A DNA stretch of 64,000 nt from a gamma proteobacterium HdN1 (GTDB taxonomy: Bacteria; Pseudomonadota; Gammaproteobacteria; Pseudomonadales; Ketobacteraceae). The position numbers were made by a program, and so were the translations under genes. Below the pieces are notes generated by a model. It was given only the letters and a program-made list of their open reading frames with translations, searched no databases and had not been told where the DNA came from. Below, one piece after another: positions 1 to 9,647 of this stretch; the stretch's first letter is position 1; each line of letters starts with the position of its first letter. The stretch lies in NCBI GenBank assembly GCA_000198515.1, contig FP929140.1, positions 594,527 through 658,526 on the forward strand, written 5' to 3'.

Positions 1-1541
1 CCTTCGGTCAAGGTGCCGGTCTTGTCGAAGGCCAGGGCATCAAGCGAACCGAGCTTCTCAAGCGGGGCTCCACCTTTTATCAGTACACCGCCACGAGCAG
101 CGCGCGCGACGCCAGACAAGATGGCGCTCGGCGTTGCTATGGCGAGCGCACACGGGCTGGCCGCTACCAGTACGGCCATGGCGCGGTAGAAACTGTCCCG
201 GAACGGCTCGTCTACTACAACCCAGGCGAACAAGAGCAGGAAGGATGTAGCCAGTACGGCCGGCACGAAGACGCGTTCGAAGCGGTCAGTGAGTCGCTGC
301 GTGGGAGATTGCCGCGTCTCGGCTTCGCTGACCATTTTGACCACGCGGGCCAGCGCGCTTTCCGAGGCAAGTTTGGTCACGGCGATGTCTATCGCGCCGG
401 CACCGTTAATGGTGCCGGCAAACACGCGATGCGCCGCGTCCAAAAGATCAGGCCGGATATTGGCCTGCGCCGGGTCGGGAACCGGGCGTTTATCGACGGG
501 CACGCTTTCTCCAGTGACCGGGGCCTGGTTGATGCTGGTTTCGCCGGACACCACGAAACCGTCGGCTGGCAAACGTTCGTTGGGCCGCACGAGCACCAAG
601 TCACCCAGAACCAGTTCCTGCACGCCTATTTCCCTGACCTCGCCGTCGCGGCGGACACGGGCGGTCTCCGGCGCGAGTTCGGCCAGGGCTTCAATCGCCC
701 GCTTGGCCCGGCCCATGGCGTAGTGCTCCAGCGAATGGCCCAGGCTGAACAGGAACAGCAGCAAGGCGCCTTCGGCCCAAGCACCGAGCGCCGCCGCACC
801 GGCGGCGGCGACCAGCATCAACGTGTCGATCTCGAAGCGTTTGAGCCTCAGGTTCTGAACTGCTTCTTTGACGGTATAGAAACCACCAAAGAGGTAGGCA
901 CCGAGATAGTTGGCGATGGCGAGCCAATCTGCGACGGGCGCCCACTTATCCAACGCGAATCCGGTGGCAAGAAGTCCTCCGCACAGCAGGGAGAATATCA
1001 ATTCACTGTTTTCGCCAAACACACCGGCGTGACGGTGCGCATCACCGTCGCCATCTTTGAGCTGATCACTATCACGCCCAGCTGGGGGGTCTTCGGGCTT
1101 TCGGTTGACACCAACTTCCGCGAGCGCATCACGAATGTCATCCTCTGAGATTTTCTCCCTATCTAATTCCACCCGTACCACGCCACCAATACTGACCTCT
1201 GCTTCAAGCACGCCAGGCATGGAGAGCAGTCGTTTGGTCAAGGTACGTGCAAGTCGTTGGTGTGTGACGCCCTTGACCTGCCAGATCAGATGACCGTACC
1301 GCTGGGTAATACGCGCACCGGCAGCTTCGACGAGTTCGCGGATGCGCGCGAGCGATGGCGCTTCGGAGGCATAGTGAATGCATACCTCATGCGCCTGATT
1401 GTTGACGCCGCTGCGGATATGAACCTCTTCTATCCCTTGTTGCGCTCTCAGTTCAACGAGAAGACGCTGTACACAGGCGTCGGCATCGTGCGCAATATCC
1501 GGCAGTAGAACCGGAAGGTCGATCTGTAGTTTTTCAGTCAT
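1..1541 (-). CDS. Heavy-metal P1B-type ATPase, 3' end outside window
   Basis: This is the N-terminal 513 codons of a metal-translocating P-type ATPase that would pump a divalent heavy metal out of the cytoplasm. The ATG at 1541 is preceded by a GGGAGAAG ribosome site, and the frame stays open to the left edge of the window. Two ferredoxin-like HMA-type segments without a CxxC pair fill the first ~150 residues. An Asp/His-rich linker and paired hydrophobic segments follow. The actuator motif (TGES), the membrane metal-site motif SPC and the phosphorylation motif DKTGTLT near positions 10-30 are all readable. SPC rather than CPC suggests the Zn/Co/Cd-type P1B subgroup (known of the family); the actual ion is inference. 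It lies 100 bp downstream of the RND pump gene on the same strand, so it probably belongs to the same resistance operon. Confidence 0.92.
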   Translation of the reverse strand, partial: MTEKLQIDLPVLLPDIAHDADACVQRLLVELRAQQGIEEVHIRSGVNNQAHEVCIHYASEAPSLARIRELVEAAGARITQRYGHLIWQVKGVTHQRLARTLTKRLLSMPGVLEAEVSIGGVVRVELDREKISEDDIRDALAEVGVNRKPEDPPAGRDSDQLKDGDGDAHRHAGVFGENSELIFSLLCGGLLATGFALDKWAPVADWLAIANYLGAYLFGGFYTVKEAVQNLRLKRFEIDTLMLVAAAGAAALGAWAEGALLLFLFSLGHSLEHYAMGRAKRAIEALAELAPETARVRRDGEVREIGVQELVLGDLVLVRPNERLPADGFVVSGETSINQAPVTGESVPVDKRPVPDPAQANIRPDLLDAAHRVFAGTINGAGAIDIAVTKLASESALARVVKMVSEAETRQSPTQRLTDRFERVFVPAVLATSFLLLFAWVVVDEPFRDSFYRAMAVLVAASPCALAIATPSAILSGVARAARGGVLIKGGAPLEKLGSLDALAFDKTGTLTE

Positions 1542-1641
1542 GACTTCTCCCTCGATCGCATTTTTCCACTGCCTCCGGGAATTCTGACAAGGACATATTT
1601 TGATGTTTGAGCGGGATAAGAAACCGGATGTAGTTTGCTTG

Positions 1642-4600
1642 TCATGCTCTGCCTCTCCCCGTTTCTTCCGGCTTCACCGCACGAGCAGCGAAGGTGGGCA
1701 GCACCATCAAGGTCAACACGGTGGCGGTGATCAATCCCCCGATAACGACGGTGGCGAGCGGCTTCTGTACTTCGGCCCCGGACCCTGTCGCTATCGCCAT
1801 GGGGATGAAGCCGACGATGGCCACCAGTGCCGTCGTCAGCACGGCGCGAAGGCGGCTCGACGCGCCAGCGGCAGCGGCCTCCAGAGGCAGGTCACCAGCC
1901 GTCAGACGCTCACGAATCGCCTGCATCAGCACCAAGCCATTGAGCGTGGCCACACCCGACACCGCGATGAAGCCCACGGCTGCCGATACGGAGAACGGCA
2001 TACCACGCAGCAGCAGTGCCAATGCGCCACCCACCAAAGCCAAGGGCACGCAGACAAAGACAAGCGCGGCTTCACGGATGGTGCCCAACGCCATGTACAG
2101 CAGGCTTCCGATCAGCAGAAACACGACCGGAACCACCATCATCAAGCGCGCCTCGGCACGCTGCAGATTCTCGAACTGGCCGCCCCAGGTCAGATAGACA
2201 CCTGCGGGAAGCGGCACATCTGCCACGGCGGTCTGAGCCTCCTGCACGAACCCACCCAGATCCCGACCGCGTACATTGGACTGCACCACGATGCGGCGAC
2301 TGCCATTGTTGCGACTGATCTGGTTGGGCCCTTCGCGTACGTCGATACGCGCCACCGATGACAAAGGCACCACGGTGCCATCAGCTGCAACGATGGGCAG
2401 GGCCGCCAGTTGCGCAGGATCATTTCGGGCGACTTCTTCCAGCCGAATCACGACGTCGAAGCGACGGTCGCCCTCGAAGATCTTGCCAGCGGATGTTCCA
2501 CCGATGCCGGTTGCCACGGCCTCACTGACATCGGCGGCGCTCAATCCATACTGGGCTGCGGCCGCGTGATCGATCTGGACCGTGAGCGTAGGCAGTCCAG
2601 AGACCTGCTCCACACGCACGTCGGCAGCCCCCGGGATGCCGCGTAGCTTGAGCGCGATCTGATCCGCCGTTCTTTGCAGGATGTCGAAGTCGTCACCAAA
2701 AACCATGACAGCCAGGTCGGTCCTCACGCCTGAAATCAGTTCGTTGAAACGCAGTTCGATGGGTTGACTGAATTCGAATGCGTTACCGATCTGATCACTC
2801 ACCAGCGATTCGAAGCGCTGGATCAGTGCCTCCTTGTCCAGTGATCCATCCGGCCACTCGGCGCGGGGATGGAGCACGATGACACTGTCCGAAATGTTGG
2901 TTGGCATCGGGTCGATGGCCGCTTCGGCGGTGCCCGTGCGCGAGAAGATGGTTTTGACTTCCGGCTCATTCGCCAAAGCCCTCTCCAAGGCAAGCTGCAT
3001 CGACAGCGATTGCTCCAGGGAAGTCGAAGGCACCCGCAGCGCCTGCATGGCCAGGTTGCCTTCATCGAGCGTCGGCATGAACTCTCGTCCCAATGAAACG
3101 AAAGCCGTCAATCCGATCGCCAGCATGAGAACAGCACCGGCGAATACCGCTCGCGGCCGCATCACCACTCGGCGAATGACCGGTTCAACCTTGGCACGCA
3201 CGAAGCGGATAAGACGGGTTTCGTGCTCGCCATCATCCGAACGGCCATGCTCGTCACCCTGCATTTTGGGCTCACGCACGAACAGGGCGGCCATTGCCGG
3301 TACGAAGGTGAACGAAAAAATGAATGCGCCGACCAGCGCCAGCATGAGCGTTGCCGCCATGGGCTGGAAGGTCTTACCTTCCACGCCCTCCAGGGTGAGG
3401 ATGGGGGCAAATACCAGCAGGATGATGACCTGACCGAATGCGGCTGGGCGAACCATCTTGCGCGCAGCCTGAGCGGCCACGTTCAACCGCTCGACCGGCG
3501 ACAGGACGCGACCCAGTTCGGCACGTCTCTGACCGAGCATGAGCAAGGTTGCTTCGATCACGATCACGGCACCATCGACAAGAATGCCGAAATCGAGTGC
3601 GCCAAGACTCATCAGGTTGCCGCTGATCCCGAAGCGGTTCATGCCGATGACCGCGAACAGAAAGGACAATGGGATGATCAGTGCGGTGATGGCGGCCGCA
3701 CGTAGATTGCCCAGCAGCAAGAACAGCACGGCGATGACCAGCAATGCGCCTTCGGTCAGATTCTTCGCCACCGTCTTGATCGTTGCATTGACCAGTTCGC
3801 TGCGGTTCAGTACAGGCTCGGCGACAATGTCTGGCGGCAGCGAGCGGTTGACTTCGACAAGGCGCTCCGCTGCTGCCTGTGCGACCGTGCGGCTGTTGCC
3901 GCCGGCGATCATCAAGGCTGTGCCGAGTACCGCTTCGTGACCATTGCGCGTCGCCGCGCCCAGGCGCGGTGCGCGGCCCAAACCTACGCTCGCCACATCG
4001 GCGACGCGGATGACGAGGCCGTCGCGCCGGGTGATCGGCGCCTGCGCCAGATCGTCAACGGTTAGCGCGAGCGCATCGGCACGGACGATCAAACCTTCAC
4101 CCGCACGCTGAATGAAACCTGCGCCTGCCTGAATGTTGGAGCGTTCAAGTGCTAGCACGAGATCGCCAAGCCCAAGCCCATAGGCCGCCAGTTGCTCGGC
4201 GTTGGGCCTGACCGCGTACTCCTTGACGTAACCTCCGATCGTATCGACGCCGGCAAGCCCTGGTGCTGAGCGCATCAGCGGCGCGATGATCCAGTCCTGG
4301 ACCGTTCTGAGGTAGGTGGCGCGCTCTTCGGCCGTCGTGAGCCGCTCGCCTTCCGGCGTCAGATAGATTTCGTTCGCCTGCCAGCCTGGCTCGCCGGGGG
4401 AAGCGGTTTTATCCGGGTCGAATGGGGTGAAATCCACCGTCCACATCAGGACTTCGCCGAGTCCCGTAGTGACAGGTGACATCATCGGTGTCACCCCTTC
4501 CGGCAGATCTTCCTCTACCTCACGCATGCGCTCGCCGACTTGCTGACGTGCGAAGTAAATGTCGGTCTGGTCAGTGAAGATGGCGGTGACCTGTGAAAAC

Positions 4601-4866
4601 CCATTGCGCGATATGGAGCGCGTGCTGGTCAACCCCGGTATCCCGGCGAGTGCGGTTTCGAGCGGATAGGTCACTTGGCGCTCGATTTGCGCGGGCGCCA
4701 GCGCAGGTGCGACGGTGTTGATCTGCACCTGACGATTGGTAATGTCCGGAACGGCATCGATGGGAAGCCTGCTGAGCTGAAACAACCCGTAGGCCATGAC
4801 GAGCGTCGCGGCGAACACCACAGCCCAGCGAAACTGAACTGATTTCTCAATAATCATTTTGAACAT
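1642..4866 (-). CDS. czcA: CzcA-like heavy-metal RND efflux pump, inner-membrane subunit
   Basis: The 1074-residue protein is a full-length HME-RND proton/metal antiporter, the inner-membrane motor of a CzcCBA-type tripartite pump. The N-terminus runs straight into TM1 (about residues 12-30), followed by the long periplasmic loop. The TM4 signature DFGILVDGAVIVIE sits near residue 425 and carries the acidic residue used for proton relay in this family. Two large periplasmic loops and twelve predicted membrane segments match the family's usual length. The start at 4866 has a GAGGCGAAG ribosome site and lies 10 bp after the adaptor gene, so translation is probably coupled. Zn, Co or Cd is the likely substrate, but the metal cannot be decided from sequence alone. 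Confidence 0.95.
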   Translation of the reverse strand: MFKMIIEKSVQFRWAVVFAATLVMAYGLFQLSRLPIDAVPDITNRQVQINTVAPALAPAQIERQVTYPLETALAGIPGLTSTRSISRNGFSQVTAIFTDQTDIYFARQQVGERMREVEEDLPEGVTPMMSPVTTGLGEVLMWTVDFTPFDPDKTASPGEPGWQANEIYLTPEGERLTTAEERATYLRTVQDWIIAPLMRSAPGLAGVDTIGGYVKEYAVRPNAEQLAAYGLGLGDLVLALERSNIQAGAGFIQRAGEGLIVRADALALTVDDLAQAPITRRDGLVIRVADVASVGLGRAPRLGAATRNGHEAVLGTALMIAGGNSRTVAQAAAERLVEVNRSLPPDIVAEPVLNRSELVNATIKTVAKNLTEGALLVIAVLFLLLGNLRAAAITALIIPLSFLFAVIGMNRFGISGNLMSLGALDFGILVDGAVIVIEATLLMLGQRRAELGRVLSPVERLNVAAQAARKMVRPAAFGQVIILLVFAPILTLEGVEGKTFQPMAATLMLALVGAFIFSFTFVPAMAALFVREPKMQGDEHGRSDDGEHETRLIRFVRAKVEPVIRRVVMRPRAVFAGAVLMLAIGLTAFVSLGREFMPTLDEGNLAMQALRVPSTSLEQSLSMQLALERALANEPEVKTIFSRTGTAEAAIDPMPTNISDSVIVLHPRAEWPDGSLDKEALIQRFESLVSDQIGNAFEFSQPIELRFNELISGVRTDLAVMVFGDDFDILQRTADQIALKLRGIPGAADVRVEQVSGLPTLTVQIDHAAAAQYGLSAADVSEAVATGIGGTSAGKIFEGDRRFDVVIRLEEVARNDPAQLAALPIVAADGTVVPLSSVARIDVREGPNQISRNNGSRRIVVQSNVRGRDLGGFVQEAQTAVADVPLPAGVYLTWGGQFENLQRAEARLMMVVPVVFLLIGSLLYMALGTIREAALVFVCVPLALVGGALALLLRGMPFSVSAAVGFIAVSGVATLNGLVLMQAIRERLTAGDLPLEAAAAGASSRLRAVLTTALVAIVGFIPMAIATGSGAEVQKPLATVVIGGLITATVLTLMVLPTFAARAVKPEETGRGRA

Positions 4867-4876
4867 GGGCTTCGCC

Positions 4877-6085
4877 TCAGTGACCGTGCTCGGCCTCGCC
4901 CTTGGCGAGTTCGGCTTTCAACAGAAAGGCATTGGTGCCAGCAATGCGTTCATTACCGGACAGGCCATTGAGGATTTCAATGAACCCACCCGCACGCCGA
5001 CCGACAAGCACCGGCGTAGCGCGAAAGCCGCTGTCCTCAACCACGAATACGACGGATTGCCCTTCCACCGTTTGCACGGCATCGGCAGGTACGGTGAGTC
5101 CGGCTTCCTGTGTGTCCGTCACGACAATGGCCGTTATCGGTGAACCGGCTGGCGGCAGATCGCCGGCAGTTGATCGCGCTCGGATAACCGTTGCACCACT
5201 TTGTTCGCGGGCATTGGCGGCAACGCCGACCACGACAGCGTCAAAGTTGCGGGATGTTCCCGTCACTTGGATGCGGGTTTCCGTGGTGACTGCAGATGCC
5301 AGCGCCGGAGGCGCGTTGAACACCAGTTCCACCCGGGCCGGGTCTGCGATTTCCGCCACAGCGCCGCCGGCCGCCACAACCCCACCGGGGGTGATATTCA
5401 CGGCGCTGACGATGCCGGCAATCGGGCTGTTGATGGTGAGCCGCCCCGAGGTATCAGGTGATCCACTGGCGGCGACTTGCGCCTGCGCTGCCCTCGCCGC
5501 TGCGTCGGCGGCAAGAGACCGTGCCCGGGATGCCTCCATCTCCTGGCGGGCGACGATGCCTTGCGCAACGAGATTCAGGTCCCGTTGATAGACAAGTCGC
5601 GCTGCCTCCGCCTCTGCCACCGCGGCATCGGCGTTGGCACGCAATGTGGCGGCTTCGCCGCTGACGATGATCGCCAGCGATTGGCCAACCTCTACTGAGG
5701 CACCGGTAGCAACGAGAATCTGTTCAACCCGGCCGCTGGTGACCGCGGCGACAATGGCCTTGGCGTCAACCGCCGGTTCAACGCGGCCTGACAGTCGATA
5801 TTCATTCCCTCCGCCACGGCTGACGTTGACGATACCGATGCCCGACGCCTTGATCTGCTGTTCCGTCAGTGCGACAACACCTTCTTCTGTCGACTCTCCC
5901 TCGTGTTCGTCGTGGTCATCGTGTCCTCCATCTTCTTCATGACCCGCATCATGAGAGGCATGATCACCATCCTCGGCCTGCGCTTCATGCTCCGCATGCG
6001 GCACGAATTGGGCGACGCCGAAGCCAAGCCCTAGGGCGATCAGTAAAGCTGCTCCAATGAGGAGCCGGTTTTTTGTTGAGTTCAT
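4877..6085 (-). CDS. czcB: CzcB-like periplasmic adaptor (membrane fusion protein)
   Basis: The 402-residue protein should link the RND pump to the outer-membrane channel. The start at 6085 is chosen over an upstream in-frame ATG at 6133 because it has GAGGAAG six bases upstream and begins directly with a membrane anchor (MNSTKNRLLIGAALLIALG). Residues ~25-65 are very rich in His, Asp and Glu, which suggests periplasmic metal binding. The lipoyl-type half motifs and an Ala/Glu-rich alpha-hairpin follow (about residues 110-210), then beta-barrel domains and a His-containing C-terminus. This order is standard for HlyD/CzcB adaptors. The gene sits between the channel gene (10 bp upstream) and the pump gene (10 bp downstream). 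Confidence 0.93.
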   Translation of the reverse strand: MNSTKNRLLIGAALLIALGLGFGVAQFVPHAEHEAQAEDGDHASHDAGHEEDGGHDDHDEHEGESTEEGVVALTEQQIKASGIGIVNVSRGGGNEYRLSGRVEPAVDAKAIVAAVTSGRVEQILVATGASVEVGQSLAIIVSGEAATLRANADAAVAEAEAARLVYQRDLNLVAQGIVARQEMEASRARSLAADAAARAAQAQVAASGSPDTSGRLTINSPIAGIVSAVNITPGGVVAAGGAVAEIADPARVELVFNAPPALASAVTTETRIQVTGTSRNFDAVVVGVAANAREQSGATVIRARSTAGDLPPAGSPITAIVVTDTQEAGLTVPADAVQTVEGQSVVFVVEDSGFRATPVLVGRRAGGFIEILNGLSGNERIAGTNAFLLKAELAKGEAEHGH

Positions 6086-6095
6086 GAATGCTTCC

Positions 6096-7334
6096 TCAGA
6101 ATGGAGCGCGGCCATCAAGGCCTGCGAGTTCAACTTCCGCGCGGACGCGCGCTAACCGCGCATTGACGGCCGTATTACGTGCACTGATCAGAGCCGATCG
6201 GATACTGCGCAGCTCCAGTTGCGAGATACGCCCGGCGTCGAACCCCGCACGCGCGAGTTGGTAGGCTTCCTCCGCCGAAGCAACGCCTTTGTCGGCAGCA
6301 CGTATGCGGGTAATGGACGCATCAAGACGGGCTTGGGCAGCACTGCGATTCGCCTGGGTTTGCAGCTTTGCCGTGGTCAACCTGGCTGCTGCGGCACGTT
6401 CCTCTGCACGGGCAGCACTGATCGCGCCCTTGTTTCTGTCGAACAAGGGGAGAGATACATTGATGCCGAAGGTGAATGCCTCCGTGTCGTATTCCTGGAA
6501 CCTCCGCACACCAAGCGACGCGCTTACCGCAGGACGCGCACGCAACCGCTCGACACTCACCGATTTATTCGCGGCCTCCAGTTCTGCCTCGGCAATCTGA
6601 ACGGTGAGAGGATTGCCCATGGCCTGAAAGGAGGCATCAGGGGAGCGGTTCAATAGACTGGGTTCGATGGCGGTCACTGGCTGGACCAGCATCGCGGCAG
6701 CAGTCAGTCTGGCAAATGCGGCATCGCGGTTCGCCCGCGCTTCGTCCACTGCAGCACGGGCAGATTCAACTTCACTGTTCGCCTGGATGCCGCGCAGTGA
6801 GGGTTCCCGACCTTCTTCGATCAGCAGCATGACTGCGTTCGCGTCCGCTTCCGTCAGTTCCAGCGCCTCGACAGCCAGTTCATATTGCAGGGAAGCCGCT
6901 TCCGCTTCGGAATAGATCAGCGCAAGACTGCCAGCGACCGTCCACTGTGTTTGATCACGCCGCAGCGCCGCGACCTTAGCTTCCGCCTGTGCGGCACCGA
7001 TACGTGCGCCTCGCTGGCCCCACAGCTCCAATGGCTGATTGATGGAGAATGTTGATTCCGCAGCGTCGTAGCCGGAAAAGGGACCGCGACCGTAAACGTT
7101 TTCGGTTTCCACGGAGACAGAGGGATTGGGCAAAGCCCGCGCCTGTTGCGCGCGCGCATTGGCAGCGTCGAGCAACGCCTCCGCTTCAACCGTGATGGGG
7201 ATGCGATCGAGGCTCTCGATCAATGCTTCATAGGGCGGAGCCGGCTCGGCCCGAGAAGGTAATGCGAATAAGACTGCTGTAACAGCCACAGCAAAGCCAA
7301 CCGCCCACTGCGGTCGACTGAACGACGTGAACAT
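6096..7334 (-). CDS. czcC: CzcC-like outer-membrane efflux channel (TolC family)
   Basis: The 412-residue protein is a TolC/OEP-family outer-membrane channel. A signal peptide of about 29 residues ends at ALPSRA. Two repeated OEP halves rich in Ala, Arg, Glu and Gln follow, as expected for the long alpha-helical barrel; sequences such as ALPNPSVSVETENVYG mark the first beta region. The ATG at 7334 has GGGAG upstream. Together with the adaptor and pump genes it completes a CzcCBA set that exports metal from periplasm or cytoplasm to the outside. Confidence 0.93.
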   Translation of the reverse strand: MFTSFSRPQWAVGFAVAVTAVLFALPSRAEPAPPYEALIESLDRIPITVEAEALLDAANARAQQARALPNPSVSVETENVYGRGPFSGYDAAESTFSINQPLELWGQRGARIGAAQAEAKVAALRRDQTQWTVAGSLALIYSEAEAASLQYELAVEALELTEADANAVMLLIEEGREPSLRGIQANSEVESARAAVDEARANRDAAFARLTAAAMLVQPVTAIEPSLLNRSPDASFQAMGNPLTVQIAEAELEAANKSVSVERLRARPAVSASLGVRRFQEYDTEAFTFGINVSLPLFDRNKGAISAARAEERAAAARLTTAKLQTQANRSAAQARLDASITRIRAADKGVASAEEAYQLARAGFDAGRISQLELRSIRSALISARNTAVNARLARVRAEVELAGLDGRAPF

Positions 7335-7398
7335 GAGGAAACTCCCAAAGCTGAATGAGTTGACGAAACGGCCGCACGAAGGGTGCAGCCGGGAGTCG

Positions 7399-7746
7399 TC
7401 AGGCTTTGGGTGGGCGCATCAACCTGTCAGGAGTGCGAGACACAAGGGCATCACTGGCTGGCCACTGATGCGTCGAATTGAGGGACTCGGTTTTGGGGGC
7501 CGTGCCCGGGGGAATGTGAGCGTAGATATGGTGACAATGCCCATGGCTACAGGCGTCATGACCACTGTCTGAGTCGGAACCATTGCTCTGGCTATCCACA
7601 CTCTCATCGTGAGAATCCGCCATGACATAGTGAGCATCTACGCTCTCGGATGCACACAGAAACATGTCAGCCACAGGTATGGCAACGAACGTTGCAAGCA
7701 GCAACGCCACCACCATGAGCCTATGTCTGATAAAAGTATGCACCAT
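7399..7746 (-). CDS. Small His-rich CzcI-like exported protein
   Basis: The 115-residue protein begins with a hydrophobic segment (residues ~8-30) that looks like a signal peptide or anchor. A Ser/Asp-rich stretch follows, then a Cys/His cluster (DACSHGHCHHIYAHIP, near residue 65-80) well suited to bind metal in the periplasm. It is the first gene of the efflux operon, 64 bp before the channel gene. Small proteins of this kind in this position are called CzcI and are thought to modulate pump expression or metal delivery; that role is inference here. The ribosome site is weak. Confidence 0.72.
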   Translation of the reverse strand: MVHTFIRHRLMVVALLLATFVAIPVADMFLCASESVDAHYVMADSHDESVDSQSNGSDSDSGHDACSHGHCHHIYAHIPPGTAPKTESLNSTHQWPASDALVSRTPDRLMRPPKA

Positions 7747-7831
7747 TTCGTCATGTTACCAAGAACCGGGGAAAAGCGGCAACACATTTCAGCGCCCAGC
7801 ATCGCCACCGTACCGAGGGGACCGACTCGCC

Positions 7832-8080
7832 TTATGAAACTGTGGGGCCACGTTGCCTCCCGATTTCCCAGGTCACATGTCCCGCACGGACAGTCGCTGC
7901 GAGGGTGCTACCTAGCCGTTGCTCAATCACCGCCTTCCAGGGCACCAGGCTGAAACCCTTGCCATCATCGAGCATCGCAAAACGCCCGCTGGCCAGCATC
8001 ACGCTGCGACGGTAGACGCCGCTGACGCGCTCGCCGTCACTGACTGTATGGGGCTCCAGGCCGGTTTCAGCGGCGATGAT
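7832..8080 (-). pseudogene. 3' remnant of a DUF3363-type conjugative relaxase
   Basis: Read on the minus strand, this stretch ends in a stop at 7832-7834 and encodes about 80 residues including [44 protein letters not shown] and GRQRGPTVS. These match, from memory, the C-terminus of the VirD2-like relaxase/DUF3363 proteins of integrative conjugative elements. The similarity stops abruptly near 8080, exactly where transposase similarity begins on the other strand. The frame remains open to 8263 only by chance through the transposase sequence. The gene is therefore a broken 3' fragment and marks a former mobile element. Confidence 0.75.
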
Positions 8081-9332
8081 CCTGCCGCACGTCAAGATCA
8101 CCGAACTACTACTGGAGGTGGACGAATGGACGGGCTTCACCCGGCACTTCACGCACCTGAAATCGGGCGACCTGGCCAAGGACAAGAATCTGTTGCTGAC
8201 CACGATCCTGGCCGACGCGATCAACCTGGGCCTGACCAAGATGGCGGAGTCCTGCCCCGGCACGACCTACGCCAAGCTGGCTTGGCTGCAAGCCTGGCAC
8301 ATCCGCGACGAAACCTACGGGGCAGCGCTGGCCGATCTGGTCAACGCGCAGTTCCGGCATCCCTTCGCCGAGCATTGGGGCGACGGCACCACATCATCGT
8401 CGGACGGCCAGAACTTCCGCACGGGCAGCAAGGCCGAGAGCACCGGCCACATCAACCCGAAATACGGGAGCAGCCCAGGGCGGACGCTCTACACCCACAT
8501 CTCCGACCAGTACGCGCCGTTCCACACCAAGGTCGTCAACGTCGGCGTGCGCGACTCGACCTACGTGCTCGACGGCCTGCTGTACCACGAATCCGACCTG
8601 CGGATCGAAGAGCACTACACTGACACGGCAGGCTTCACCGATCACGTCTTCGCGCTGATGCACTTGCTGGGCTTCCGCTTCGCGCCGCGCATCCGCGACC
8701 TGGGCGACACCAAGCTCTACATCCCGAAGGGCGATGCCGCCTATGACGCGCTCAAACCGATGATCGGCGGCACGCTCAACATCAAGCACGTCCGCGCCCA
8801 TTGGGACCAAATCCTGCGGCTGGCCACCTCGATCAAGCAGGGCACGGTGACGGCCTCGCTGATGCTCAGGAAGCTTGGCAGCTACCCGCGCCAGAACGGC
8901 TTGACCGTCGCCCTGCGCGAGTTGGGGCGCATCGAGCGCACGCTGTTCATCCTGGACTGGCTGCAAAGCGTGGAACTGCGCCGCCGCGTGCATGCCGGGC
9001 TGAACAAGGGCGAGGCGCGCAACGCGCTGGCTCGCGCCGTGTTCTTCAACCGCCTGGGCGAAATCCGCGACCGCAGTTTCGAGCAACAGCGCTACCGCGC
9101 TTCCGGCCTCAGCCTGGTGACGGCGGCCATCGTGTTGTGGAACACGGTCTATCTGGAGCGGGCGGCACACGGACTGCGTGGCAACGGCCATGCCGTCGAT
9201 GATGCGCTGTTGCAGTACCTGTCGCCGCTGGGCTGGGAGCACATCAACCTGACCGGCGATTACCTCTGGCGCAGCAGCGCCAAGATCGGCGCGGGCAAAT
9301 TCAGGCCGCTACGGCCGCTACAACCGGCTTAG
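8076..9332 (+). pseudogene. tnpA: Truncated Tn3-family transposase (tnpA 3' part)
   Basis: The 418 codons encode the C-terminal catalytic part of a Tn3/Tn21-subgroup TnpA, which is normally near 1000 residues long. Recognisable blocks include [31 protein letters not shown] (first catalytic Asp region), [34 protein letters not shown] and [17 protein letters not shown] (catalytic Glu region). The natural stop overlaps the transposon end. The N-terminal ~580 residues are missing and replaced by relaxase sequence, so the gene is inactive. GC content and codon use are high, as in the metal-resistance genes to the left. Confidence 0.93.
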
Positions 9333-9365
9333 CGTGCTTTATTTTCCGTTTTCTGAGGCGACCCC
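9328..9365 (+). repeat. 38-bp terminal inverted repeat of a Tn3-family transposon
   Basis: The sequence starts CTTAGCGTGCTTTATTTTC and ends CTGAGGCGACCCC. It matches the Tn21-subgroup right-end repeat (canonical end GGGG...GTCTCAG when read inwards), with one G for A change in the GACGACCCC part. It overlaps the tnpA stop codon, as usual. No partner repeat is seen in the window, so the element has lost its other end. Confidence 0.88.
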
Positions 9366-9395
9366 ATCTATCAACCATCTGAGGGTGGTATCAGA

Positions 9396-9421
9396 TTGAT
9401 GGGGTGAAGGTGCCCCATCAA
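9396..9421. repeat. Perfect 9-bp hairpin just outside the transposon end
   Basis: TTGATGGGG and CCCCATCAA are perfect complements separated by 8 bases. The hairpin lies 30 bp beyond the Tn3-type end, at the boundary with the cstA remnant. It could be a terminator or a recombination scar; there is no T-run on either side. Confidence 0.55.
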
Positions 9422-9434
9422 CCATTAAATCCGT

Positions 9435-9647
9435 ATACCCATTTTTAGCAGCGTGTTCGGCGGGCTGGGGATGATGGCATTTTGGTGTCACTTTGCGATT
9501 CTGTTCGAGGCGTTGTTTATCCTGACCACGCTGGATGCAGGCACACGGGGCGGGCATTTCATGAGACTGGCAGACGGGCGTGAGGCGCTCGACCGTCTGC
9601 CGGGTCTGCCTAATCGTGTGTATACGCCTCGTATCTCCGTTATTTGA
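9435..9647 (+). pseudogene. cstA (carbon starvation protein) internal fragment
   Basis: The first ~45 codons read [19 protein letters not shown] followed by [17 protein letters not shown], a signature stretch of the CstA peptide/pyruvate transporter family (canonical [17 protein letters not shown]). Similarity is lost after about 9560 and the frame closes at 9645-9647. A whole cstA gene is near 700 codons, so only a small internal piece survives. Its presence between the transposon end and sodC suggests a deletion that joined host DNA to the island. Confidence 0.7.
9569..9601. repeat. Perfect 9-bp inverted repeat before sodC
   Basis: GGCAGACGG and CCGTCTGCC are exact complements with a 15-base spacer. 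They lie between the cstA remnant and the 3' end of sodC. It may act as a terminator stem for sodC transcripts, although no T-run follows. Confidence 0.45.

Noticed and set aside
309..1148. Long plus-strand open frame opposite the P-type ATPase
   Set aside because: It is the complement of a clear, continuous ATPase reading frame; its protein is of biased composition and has no motif.
8394..9242. Minus-strand 282-codon open frame
   Set aside because: It is the shadow of the high-GC transposase fragment on the other strand.
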